Assembly (NCBI GenBank): GCA_964017145.1
Contig: OZ024852.1
Coordinates: 2,791,945-2,855,944, forward strand
Direction of reading: 5' to 3'
From: Agrocybe praecox
Taxonomy: Eukaryota; Basidiomycota; Agaricomycetes; Agaricales; Agrocybaceae
Length of the DNA stretch: 64,000 nt
Both the position numbers and the translations under genes were made by a program. Within the stretch, counting starts at the first letter, position 1. Every line of letters begins with the position of its first letter. Shown here one piece after another: positions 24,171 through 35,643 of this stretch. Below the pieces are notes generated by a model. That model had not been told where the DNA came from. It did no database searches and saw nothing but the letters and a program-made list of their open reading frames with translations.

Positions 24171-25097
24171 CAAGAAAATAGAAAAGAAGACGAAAATCGT
24201 TTTTGTTGTTGTTCTTGTTATGGCCTGAGGCTTGATTATTGTTGTCGGGTAAAGATACTTGATGATGTTGATGGATCGATGAGGATGGGAAGAAAGAGGG
24301 TTCGTGAGACATGAGATGGTGCTGTGAGTCGTCCGTCAGGGAAGTCGATGAGCCTAACCCAGAGGGAAGGAATAGAGAAAACCCTCAATGAAGGCTAGAT
24401 GGTAGCGCGTGAGAGCGAGCGGTGGGCGCAACTCCTCCTGTCCTCCCAGTGGCTCGGACCCGCCAAGAAGCTAAGGGCAAGCTGTCATCGCTTCACTGAC
24501 CATCGCGAGAACGAGAGCCAGTTAACACCGTATGTGTATAGGCAAGGGGAAAGGAGTTGCCTGCAGGCAGGAACAAACCCCCTTCGGCACGCAAGCGACA
24601 ACCCACTCCAGGGAAGAGGATGGGAGAGGCGACCCAAGTGTATAAAAAAATCTCTCGCATCTGCTTCGCACCTGCTTCGCACCGCACACCGCACCTCACG
24701 CAGCAGCAGATTAGACAGCCGCTTACGTACGGATCCGGTCAGGGAGGGTGAGGTGGTGTTGGTGTTGTTGGTGTGTACGGTAACCAACAAAACAGCCAGA
24801 AAGTGGTGCTGCGTAGGTATAGTGGGATCCATGACGGGCGAGGGAATTCCGGAGGGCTGGGCTTTTTCGGCGCGTGCATGGGAAAAACAGACGAAAAAAA
24901 CACCAGAGAATCACACACATCGCATAAGATATGCAACCCTTCTTCGTCCCACATCCCATCATCTCGGAAACGGAGACACGGACAAAGGGCTATGCCGTCA
25001 TCTCCCACACTCGTCGACAATATCCAATATGTCGGTGAGTGGGTAATTAAGGTGGTTGGTAGGTAGGCAGAAGGTGGATCCAGAAGACGGAAGGGGA
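24171..25097. other. region downstream of the C2H2 gene, no gene supported
   Basis: A 215-codon + strand frame at 24399-25046 overlaps several - strand frames of equal quality. It has no motif, so it is not called. The region likely holds the 3' UTR of the C2H2 gene. Confidence 0.35.
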
Positions 25098-25882
25098 TCA
25101 ATGTTCGAAGGCATATTCTACGGCGACGCAGCATGCTTCGTTGGTGTGAGGTGCGTCACGGCTACCGTGGGCACGGAGGGTCTGAAGAGTTGGGAAAAAT
25201 GCGTCGCATGCTGGGCATGGATGCATATTGAGTTCCTCAGAGCTAATGCTGCTGTGGGATGACGAGGTCGACGATCCATGCGAGCGCGAACGCTTGCTTG
25301 AATGTGATTCCTGTAATTTTTTGTCAGACAATCAAGCATATGATACACAGGAATTGATACACACGTTGTCAGAGTCATCCACAAGTACCTCGTCTATCTC
25401 CTCCATTTTGCGCTTGAGTGATGTCGAGTCTGTAAAAAATAATTAACTTGGGCCCAACAGCTGCGAAAGAAAACGAACGAACCACATGGTGACTCGGAAT
25501 GGTCTCGCCACAAAAGGATGCGCTTCATGCGTGTGTTGAAAGAATCTGAGCTTGAAGAAACGGTGGCTTGTGATTGAGGGGCGTCGAGTTCTTCCATAGG
25601 AAAATCTGAAGAGCAATAGGAGGAGCAGACGGATTCTTCCTCTTCTTCCTCATCACTCATCTCTTCATCGTCAAAGGACGACGAGGATGATGACGAGTAG
25701 GAAAAAGACGCGGCCGAACTTGAATTTATGACGGAAGAAATTCTTCTTGGTGGTGGTGGTGAGACCTCGACGAGCTCAATGACTGCGTGTTGTTGACAGA
25801 GATACAAGTTTCCATGGTTAATCTTTTGTTCGTCGAGGAAGGATAGCTGAGGGAGAGAAGTAGCAGGGAGGATATCGAGCAT
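25098..25882 (-). CDS. small acidic C2H2-type zinc finger protein
   Basis: Three exons join on the - strand. The protein begins MLDILPATSLPQLSFLDEQ. It then has a Ser-rich and Asp/Glu-rich middle (SSFDDEEMSDEEEEEE), a basic stretch SLKRKMEEID, and a C-terminal finger-like part HPCPACDAFFPTLQTLRAHG ending VAVEYAFEH. The CPAC pair and RAHG fit the front and first His of a C2H2 finger. The second His is loosely spaced (DAPH), so it may be a degenerate finger. A role in transcription or RNA binding is inferred only. The ATG at 25933 is in frame and would add 17 residues (PHNLSLLHHHHPPFPA). I prefer 25882 because the extra part looks like a pyrimidine-rich leader. The two introns remove the frame breaks in phase. 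Confidence 0.7.
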
Positions 25883-26428
25883 GGCTGGGAATGGTGGGTG
25901 GTGGTGGTGAAGGAGAGAGAGATTATGTGGCACTTATAGGCTATTGAAGGATTGGCAGACGAATAAAGAGAGAACGCGAAAACACAGGACCAAGCGAACA
26001 AAGAGATCCCGATCCTTCGGATGAACGATCGAGATCCATATCGGGCTCTGGCTTTTTTTCCCACACCGCTTCTATCCTAATACGGAATAGTGGGCACGTG
26101 AAATCGAGATCTGCTTATCGATTTCGTGACCTCTTCTGCTGTTTTTCTTTCAGTCTTCCGTTCGCTCTGGAGCCTCGAGCATTTGGGGTGTACATTTTCC
26201 CAGCTCCTTATGTCCACCCGCCGCCAAGGTCTATATGTAACCAAATAAAATTCTCAAATAATCACAGCGAAACTACGTACACACAACGACATGAACAGAC
26301 ATGAAAAAATTAACCCAACCTACCCCGCACCACCCGCGGTACTTCCCCACACATGTATCCGTCGTGTTCACTTCTTTTTTGTGGAAGTAGAAATAGTTGT
26401 GGATATCATTAAAAAAAAATCGGTTTCT
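25883..26428. other. intergenic region between MKT1 3' end and C2H2 gene
   Basis: This should hold the C2H2 gene promoter and the MKT1 3' UTR, since both genes are on the - strand. I see no further exon. Confidence 0.4.
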
Positions 26429-29400
26429 TCACGGTCTCATGGGAGCGAGCCAAGCCTCTGCAGCCTCGAACTGTTCAATAAGCTCGCGTAGTACAGCACC
26501 TTCCGAATGCAGCTGTCTCATCGCAGCAAGCGCCTAAAAAAATAACGCAAAAGTTGCAAAGAAAAGAAAAATCGCAGTGAGCTAATTTTGTCCATCAACA
26601 CACGCAGAGCACAGCAGCAGCAGCAGCGACATCACATCGCAATCACATCGCGATCAACTCGTCCTCCCATCCCAGCCATCCTAGTTTTTCTCATCCCATG
26701 CCCACCAAATCGGTATAGGACACGGAAAGACAGGAGGCGAGTACAAGACAGGATACGGCCCATGGGCGAAGGGCATCCCAGAAGATACACCGACAAAAGA
26801 CCAGACTTACCACGTCCCAAAACCTGAATCCTCTCTCGACTTCTGCTTTCGGGTTCTTCACTCCCGGGAAGGTCTCTTCACACAAGTCGAGTGCCATTTC
26901 CTTCGCCACGCTCACCCCAGGAGCGTTTGCGTCTCTCACCCGCGTGCCATTATTGATATGTGTCAGTGCATCCAAGTACACCTTTGCCAGCACCCCAAAG
27001 CCGGTGTTCACCTCTGTTTGGAAGGGCAATGACAGTGCAATGTCCAAAAGGTCATCACGCGCCCTCCGCGCGTCGTTGCGCAGAAGCATGTTCAGAGAAG
27101 TCACCTCAAGAAGGGTGCGCAGTGCCCGCGTGAGGGACCGCACGAACGAGTTGAACACGAGTAGCTCTCGGGACAGCGGCGCCGACCATGGCTGGGGCTG
27201 TGAAAGGAAGTTGAAAGGAAAAACACCAAAAATAAGTATTCGTATATTTAGGGTAGATGAAAGAGAACAAAACGACACAATAGGGATTTCATCTCTGCTA
27301 TCATCATCTTCTCGATGATACATCATGGGAGACTCGATCCAGAAAACCCATCCTAACCGGAATAAAGAAAACCACCCGTCGGCAAGGGTTTATTGGGGGA
27401 AATGAAAGGGAACAGGAAAAAACAAGAAAAACAAACAATCGGATAGCTTACCTTGAAATTCAATGGGACGATGCTAAGCACGCGCATGACCAAAAGCATG
27501 CTTGATTTTTCTTCATCTAGTGGCGCAATAATAGAAAAAAGACATATTAGCGGCCGAATATAATTGTTTTGCCTTGGTGGCTCGAACAGCGGGATGGGCG
27601 GTGAGATATCACAAATCAATCAATAAAGAAAGAGGGCGTGGGATAATCCTGCCCCAAATCCTGCCCCACAATCGAAAACGCCATACTTAAATGGGCATTC
27701 GGGACATATCCATCCATCCAAGGTTAGCACATTCCGAGTCTAATGGAGGTCGAAAATGCTTGAACCCAAAAGCCGCCAGACGACATGAAACAAGAACTAG
27801 AAAAGGAGCGATGGAATCAAAACATACCCGTGCCAAAGCTAGGGCCTCCACTAAAGGCGCGTCCAGACCACAAATGTCCATGCATTACGCCAGCCCTGAC
27901 AAGTTCTAGGAACAGATAAAGTGGGTCCTGGAACTTGTCATTCACCCGCGCAAGCTTGATGGCGTTATACATTGCGCGGGCCAGCGACGAATGTGTATGT
28001 GAGTTGAGAAGGAATCTGTTGTAATAATAGAAAAAAGGACACGTGCCATCAATAATCCGGTTAATTGGAAAGAAAATTAAAAAGAGAGCAAGGCATAATA
28101 AATAGACAGCGGCAGACAGCACCGTTAGCGATTACAGCATTGAAATAAGCAATAATGCCATATCACCAATCATGCCCGCAGTCCGGGGTTCGATAGTCTG
28201 CGCAGCGGCAGCCTAAACTCGAACCGATAGCTTGTCGTCAGGACGGATGAAGTCTTCCGATGACGAACGGTCAAGTAATACCAGAGATTAACAATCTTTA
28301 CAAAAATAAATCAGACTTACCCTCGCAGTTCAAGGAAACGCCAGATAACATTGGCGACTACCTCGTCCTTCTTCTCCAGTGGCGCAGTGGCATTACTCTT
28401 GACTTTCGTGCGAGTTGCCAGTCGCTCCGAAGCAGTCGCACCCATGCATAGAGCAAAGTCAATGGTAGATGACTTTTAGTGCACGAAGACCAAGGATGAA
28501 AGCATGCCACGCCGATGTCAAAATAGAAAGAGAGGTCCAATGGAGGCCAAATGTTCTCATCAATAAAACAGTATACAACGGACAAAGGAGAGAACGGATT
28601 CTTACGTTTTGCCTCCTCAATTCTTCTTCAACGATAGAGTATTGAACATTCCAACCCGTGACGCGTTCGGCCAGCTGGGCCGTTTGTGGAGAATTGTGTT
28701 GGACAGGTTTGTTATGCGCATTATTCGCGTCAAACCAGAAGTAACCTTGAACTTTCTTCGCTGCCCAGAAGTTGTGAGCAACGCTACTGACCAGAGCCAA
28801 CGCCGTGGCCCTCGGTCCGGTCTGTCCATCCGTGATAACTTCCTTCACAAAGCGTTTATATTCGGTCGTTTCACCGTTGTCCAATGGCGGGTTCTCCACG
28901 ATTTGTCCGCTCGTGAGCCAAACAAGAGCCTGTGGGCCAAGTAGACCCCGGGAAAGGTAGTAGTATATCTCATCTGGCAACCGGTTTGTAAATATGTCGT
29001 GCAGGTCTTGTGGGATATCCGCAGCCGTGGGATGGTGGGCGTGATGGTTTTGGTGTCCGTGACCAGCAGGAGTAGTAATGGCTAGGGGGAGCGGCAAAAC
29101 GGTCCCCTCAGAAGAGAGAATGAGGGAATATTTAATCATAGATCGCGTGCGTGCATAGTGGTCAGGATACTGAAGTGTCTTGACCGCGGGATGGTCGGAG
29201 AAAGCTGATACGGCTGCATGGCCCGACTTGTAGTATTTGACAATGTCGACAGTTGCTTTTAGAGCTTGTTCGTGCACGGTTGGGGGGAATGGTGGGGAAT
29301 GATCGAACCCGACAAGGATACCGATGTCCAAAAATTGATCTTCCGACACGCCCAGCTCTTGCAAGAAGTTCCGTTTAGACGTATATTGAAAAGTAGGGTT

Positions 29401-30172
29401 CGAAGAAGTCAAGTCGAGCGATGTAATTAGTTTGTCTACGCCCGGATAGAGGAGGGTATCCGTTGGACCGAATATCGCATGAATGTAAGCCTTGTGGTGT
29501 CGTTGAAGATATATCAACTGTGTAACCATTCAATAGATTAGTCTACTAAACTATGACGACAAGAACAAATGCACAAAGGCATTCGTGAGAAGAGGAGACG
29601 CGTACCTGTGCCCAAGCAACATATGGTGCGATGAGGAATTCGACATTCCTGTGTCTGAAAATTCGCAAAACCATTCTCCAAAGGTCCCATTGGGCAAAGC
29701 TGCTTCGGCCTTCGAATAACTTGGTTGCCGCGTCTTCCTGTCCTTGTTCGTATTTCGCCCACGCGTCACGACGATCTCTGCATGCTTCAATGTGCTCTGG
29801 GTTATGTGGGGACTTCCACTTCTTGTTCGGAATCAGTCCTGGGAAGACAAAAACGGGCTTGATACGTAGTTTTTCAAGTGCTCGAAGGTCGGCTTCAATT
29901 CGTTGAGTGAGCGCTAATGGGAGACCTCCTGTTGCTGCTAACAACGGTTCTCGAGAAGGCGGGTTGTCGGTTAAAAGCTGAAGATAATAGGAGGCATCGA
30001 TTCCTAGACGCGAATCCGATAATGCTGATAGAGGTAGGGTTTGCAGGTGCTTCCGTTCCAAAAGGTAGTCTAGAAATTTAAAAACACAAAAAAAGGAAAC
30101 CGTCAGTCTTTCAGCGCGCTGAGCGTGTCCTATATAGCTCTTCATCTTACTTTCAAGGTGTTTAATAGGCAT
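26429..30172 (-). CDS. MKT1: Mkt1 homologue, XPG-like post-transcriptional regulator
   Basis: Exon 1 encodes MPIKHLE. After one intron it continues NYLLERKHLQTLPLSALSDS and LGIDASYYLQLLTDNPP, the XPG N-terminal region. Later come ALEKLRIKPVFVFPGLIPNK and FLIAPYVAWAQLIYLQRHHK, the XPG-I-like region. The long middle and C-terminal exons match the Mkt1 N- and C-terminal domains (LFSD-type SAFSDHPAVKTLQYPDHYAR; DEIYYYLSRGLLGPQALVWL). The end reads ALAAMRQLHSEGAVLRELIE then AWLAPMRP and TGA at 26429-26431. Yeast Mkt1 works with Pbp1 at polysomes to control mRNA translation and stability; this role is taken from there. The acidic residues that make XPG a nuclease are not clearly conserved, as in the family. 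At least seven introns are needed, including one of about 270 nt before the last exon. Inner boundaries are approximate. Confidence 0.88.
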
Positions 30173-33100
30173 TGAGGTTCGTGGTGTGCGCTGTGGACGT
30201 CGAGCACAGGCTGTTAATGGTCGTTTACAGCAACCACGGTGTGGACCAGCCAGCAGGGATAATTTGCTTACGTAATCAGGAGATGGGTTATGCCCAAAAA
30301 CGACGACGGTGAACTTGACGATGAACGTTTAACAAGACGGCCACTTCCCATTGACTCCCCAGATGGCAGAACCTGAAGACCTCCAAACTTCAATGATTAT
30401 CAACTCAACTGCTAGTGCTTCTGTTTTCTCTACTTTAGGGACTGGGCACTTTAAAGTTTAAACCATGAAGTCGACCAAAATCTGCCCTCAGGTAGCATAT
30501 TTACAAGCCTTGAAGGCATATTGAACTTGTTACTTGTGTCTTCCTTTGGGAGATTAAGCCAAGGAAGAAATAACGCCTGTTAGCGCGTCTAATCTTGTGT
30601 GAATTTTTTATTTTGTAAGTTCCAACTTATCTATCATTGATTCTGAACAGATTTTTTACTTCTTTTTGCTCACTTTAGCAAGGCTCTACTTCCGCGTTTC
30701 GAGTCTCCTGTGTTTTTGTGCGTATCACAGTAACTTTCCATACACGTCGTAAAACTGGCATATTATACAATTATCCAGGATATCTTTTACATTTTTTCGT
30801 CCCCCAAGTCTAAAACGCGTGTGTATGAGATTCGCCATTTGAAGAACGCTGCATGGCAGGCCATGTTTTCTTCTTTGGACAAATTTCACCAGTCTGTTCT
30901 GGACTCCGGATGCTGAACGGGAGAATCATATACGACGGAGACTCGGGACGATGGGCTAAGTTTGGTTATCGATTCACTTGCACGTTCTGTGCTTTGCTTT
31001 AGGTCAGTGCAATTGAATGCTTTAATTAGGTTCATGAATTAACTCTTCAACGCTTGTGAAGTTAGGTCCGTAGTACCGCTGTAGGTACTGTACATCACGC
31101 GTAACTTTCGTTCCATCCAAGAACATTAGGCAAATGATTCTCAACATGTTTGTAAATACCCCTCTATCTCCTCGAATACCCTGAACAACGCTCACCATGT
31201 GCGGGCCATTCCCGCATCTTTTCTCGACAGTTGAGCGCAAAATGGAAACCCTATAATAGCGGACGGCAGGCCTTAGCTGCTCGTATTATATTAGTGCCAC
31301 TGTGAATAATTTTACGCTTACCAGCTCTCTGTAGGTCGTCTATCGATGGTTATATTAGGCCTCCTCTTCTGATATATTCTGGCTTAAGGATTGCAAAAAG
31401 AATTGCTACCCTGAATGTCTTATGGCCATGTTTGCTCCGAGATTCTTCTCCCTCGACGACCATTTTCCCCCGCAGCTGGAAGATCTTCTAAGTCAGGCTC
31501 GGGTGGGCATCTTAGCTGTAATTAAATCACCGGGATCTCACATTTCTACCCGTTCGGAGAAACCTTACGACTTCGACTGACGACAATTCCCCGATTTTTC
31601 TCAACGACCCTCTCTCTATCATTACTTTCAATACGAGCCCAAAGTAACCGTGTACAGCAGTTTCGATGCACATTTCTGTCTGATTTCTTGCCTTACTCGG
31701 CTGGCTTAGCTTTTGGACATCTTTTCATCTATCCATCGCAACGAAAAGATGATTTGTTTCAAACGGCAACATTCTTTTCTAGCTTGAGATAGCTGGCTTT
31801 CGCGGACCTAGCGTGCGGACGAACGGGCTTATGGGGTGTAAGTGCTACCCAACTCAGTGGCATACTCTAATCACTTATCAATATGAATTCTCCAGATTCC
31901 CTATATTCACGGAATCCTTTACGTTTCGACTGACCTGAGCAACTCAATTGTCCTCCCCAGGTTGTGGTCTTGAAAAGGCTAAACTTCTCATGTCAATCGG
32001 CGATTTGTCCTTCTTGCACTGCATCCCAAGGGAGCCAAGGATTGCACTATATTTAAACGCTTCCCAAACTCGATCTCGTGGGGAAATTAGGCCTGGCAGC
32101 ATTTCGTGACCGTCGCTACATCTTTTCTCTTCTGTCGTCACCGGAGTTTTAACGATACATCGTGGATTCGGAGGCTTCATATCACATGTTCTCTGACTAA
32201 CAAAGATGATTCCCTTGTTGGCCCTGATCCAGTCGGTTGTGAAAGGAAGGGGCAATAGTTGGCGTCGGTCGTTCAAGTTTTTATATTCAAAATCTTTGCC
32301 GGTGAGACAGAAGTTAAAAATTCGACGATGTCTCATGAGCTAATGTTCCAATGCCCTTGAAAGTATGCAGGGCAGAAGCACCCTGGAATATTTGCCCCCT
32401 CAGCTGCATGATGGACCACGAGTCCAAAGCCTGCCAGACGAGGTTTACACAGCAAAAGTCAGCAGCTTTAAGCGACATAGACTCCCAAAATTCCACGATG
32501 CCATGGACTGTCCGCAAGACGTGTCCCGGGATCCGTAGATTTGTGCGTTTCGGCTCAAATTTTACACGCCTTCAGGCGTTGTGGACGCTTGGCGTGTTAA
32601 CTCGCAAAGGTTATTCAACTCCAAGAAGTGGAGATGGATAAATAAACACTCTCATGTACATGTATGGCTACCTCGCGTACTACATGCGTACAAGCCACGC
32701 AGAATGTAATTCACGCGTTTGAATGCGACAACTGGCGGGCCTGGTGAGTTGTACCAAGCTCCTCCATTCAAATCAATTGCATATGATACATAATTACTTG
32801 TATTGCGTATTGACAGTGAACTTCTGAGTTCAGCTTGACAAAAAGGTTTTAGAAGATTGAAAGGTCATGAACATTCTTGCCTTTGAGTTGTGTTGGCCTT
32901 TTATTTAACAGTCTTCTACAGAGACCGTATTTGGTTTTCCTGGATCTACGGAACTGTCGTCACTGGATCTCATGATTCTCATCTGGCACGACATTTACTC
33001 GTCTGCGCACATAACTCCCCATAACCCAGACAAGAGAATATTTGTACATTGTAGATGAACTTATTTTCAGACCATGTGCGAAACGACCTGGCCCGTCCGA

Positions 33101-35377
33101 CGACACAGGGTTTCAAGAGCGCTCCATTGTGCTCCAGTTGTGCTCCAAGGACCACGTCTCACCTAGTGGTGCCTTCCCTCGTCGGTCTCCATGTCTCCTA
33201 AATATTCACACAACCGCGCCCGTGGCTGAGTGAAATGAGGGATGACATCGGTCTTTTAACATCAGCGTAAAAGTTTTGATGAAACCGGTAAACGAAATTG
33301 GGATTCAGCAACTGGTAGAATTCGCCGGCAAATTTCCCCAGTTCAAAAATAGATATTTTAAAGAGCTTCGCGCGCCATAGACGGTAAGAACACAGTTAAA
33401 AGAGTCCGTGAGTCCTGTACAACATCTGATATGTGTTTTGAATCCAAGAGAATTGTTGGGCGCCGCTCTTGAAGAATTCGAGACACATTACCATGAACTT
33501 GGTTGGCATTGGCAGGACAGTGATGCCTAGACTTTAAAAATGAATGGAAGGAGTACACTGACTCTGCAGAGAGGTCAGATGAACAATGAGTTGCATGTAG
33601 TGATTTCGATGGTCGCGGAAAGCTTAAATGAAGTGAGAAAATGACTGAAGAGACTACTCCGAATGTTTAGATATCGGTGACTTGAGTATACCAATGCTTC
33701 TATACTAGTCGACACTTGCATGCGAGCCTGTGTCAGATTTACGGTCATCTGTTGGTTTCTTGATGACCGCGTTGAAGGTTAAAAGTTCCTGAGGTCGCGA
33801 TGATCATCATATGCTATTCGAAGTAATATTAATCTTCAGTAACATCATACGTCCCGGCGTTTAAGATCAATTGTCAGACTATTACATGTACTATTCCAAC
33901 GTATCACATTTGCATTTACATAGCAAGATCTAGGGTCCAGGGCAGTGAGCAGAGCAACTTACATGCCGGAAAATGCGTATAATTCCCATATTCATCTTGA
34001 TATCCGTCCGAGCCGTCATGGCGCTCGGTAAGGGTCTTGACAACTTTGTCAACAAGTTGTGCATAGCTTACATGCTATCGGCGCTACTGCCAAAGTGGCC
34101 GGATGGCGAATTTGGACAGGAACGGTATGTGGGTCACTTTGTGTTATCCTGTATGATAACAACCGAGCAAACGTGTCTAATAAGCCCTGTTCAGGCAGGG
34201 AAACGATTGTGCCCGCAGTATCGTTGGCCCAAGCAGGTCTCGACTCTCGAGCCTATCTCAAAAGTTCTCGAAGTCCAGGATCCGAGAATATATGTGCCTT
34301 CAAGTATGTATTATCTCAAAGGCATAATTAATTATATTCTCTCGTTGACTGTCGTTCATGTCTACGTGATTTGAAGAAAAGTAACATACAGTTCCTGGCC
34401 TGGTTAAGAGTCCCATGCAACGTTAAATTGCGATCTGAAAGGACCTCCACCACACTATGACAGCAACGGAATAGCAGATGTGGGGAAATGGTGGTTTAAG
34501 ATGCCGTACAAGTCGCCAACGTGATCATCGCGGTTCCGCTTTTGCCCAAGACGCCGGACTGAGGTGAATCCTCATGGGAGCGATATTCTATACATTGCGT
34601 AGAGTTGCGCGGCTACGGGGTCTGATGTGTGAATATTCAAGGCCTTGGCAAAAAAAAAACATAGCTTAAATGACACGCCGCATACTTTTTTGTATTATTC
34701 AAGCATACGGAGATGAATATCTAGGAAAGTTTGATAGTTGCGACCAAGTTTCGACTGCGGAGTTTGGGAGTTTTGGTCTCAGCCGCTCACTTATCCACAA
34801 TCAGTTGAAGTCCCGAGTGTCTGCTACTAGTAGGTACCCTTCCCTCGAAGGCTATGCAAGAGCGATACATTCAGCCAGATATTATTTATCCTTCAGATTG
34901 AGCGGAGAAAGTGGCATGTCAAGGCGACCCTTTGTACTCTATCCTGATATACTCTGGATTTGCAGCGGCGAATCAATTATTCCAAAAGATTGAAAAAGTT
35001 GATCAAGTTGATCATGCAAGTCACGTATCCCAGAAGCCCGAGTTGATACTGATACATACCCCAGTTAGATGATCCAAGTAAAGAACTGTGCAGGACCCAG
35101 TGTTCGATGTTGGTTGTGAAGAAGAGACAGAGAGAGACAGCTAAATCGGACGGTCGCTTGGCGTGCGATATTCTACTTTCTACTTTCAGTTTGCCGTCAA
35201 TGCCGGCCTTGAGTACTTGAGTGCCAAGGCAATATTCCTTTTATTCTCACCTTGGCTGTCTACGTCAATGCCATTTATTTATTTTAAAAAATGTTGTTAA
35301 ATAATTTATGTATGTAATGGGTGTTATGAGAAAAACTGAAACTTAATTCGAATAAGTGAGGAACACAACAGCCAAGC
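30173..35377. other. gene-poor stretch, 5.2 kb
   Basis: The first few hundred bases are the MKT1 promoter. The rest shows no gene I can support. Frames on the - strand at 31944-32336 and 32314-32517 have somewhat protein-like composition (SLKAADFCCVNLVWQALDSW) and could be a decayed gene, but I recognise no family. Confidence 0.4.
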
Positions 35378-35403
35378 TCACACCATTCAACCAAATGGTG
35401 TGA
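35378..35403. repeat. palindrome with 10-bp arms and 6-bp spacer
   Basis: TCACACCATT (35378-35387) is followed by CAACCA and its exact reverse complement AATGGTGTGA (35394-35403). The next bases are the ATG of a small ORF. It could be a binding site for a dimeric regulator or a transposon footprint. Confidence 0.7.
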
Positions 35404-35643
35404 ATGGAAAGAATTCAAGCAAGTTTAATACGTGATACATTGAATTATGCCGGAATACCTTGGGATGAAGCGGAAATAAAGGCTTCTGAAGTTCACGCGG
35501 GCCCTAGAGAGAGATCTAAGAAATCAAAACCCGCAAGACCAGCACAGAAATTTCTCAAAGACTTTCCATGTAATGTTTGTGATCAGAAGAGCCAGCCAGA
35601 TTTCTTAGGTCACACCTTAGTCGCATGCCGGAATTTTTGTTGA
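35404..35643 (+). CDS. possible small Cys-containing protein, unidentified
   Basis: The 79-codon frame starts with ATG right after the palindrome. Its composition is protein-like: MERIQASLIRDTLNYAGIPW, a basic ARSKKSKPARPAQK-like patch near residues 38-50, then FPCNVCDQKSQPDFLGHTLV and ACRNFC. The CxxC...H...C pattern could bind zinc. No introns, homologue or clear promoter support it. It may be a fragment of a decayed gene. Confidence 0.3.
   Translation: MERIQASLIRDTLNYAGIPWDEAEIKASEVHAGPRERSKKSKPARPAQKFLKDFPCNVCDQKSQPDFLGHTLVACRNFC

Noticed and set aside
24399..25046. 215-codon + strand frame
   Set aside because: Overlaps equally long - strand frames, has no motif, and its composition is not protein-like.
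31944..32517. Two neighbouring - strand frames as a decayed gene
   Set aside because: Could not be joined in phase or matched to a family; left as intergenic.
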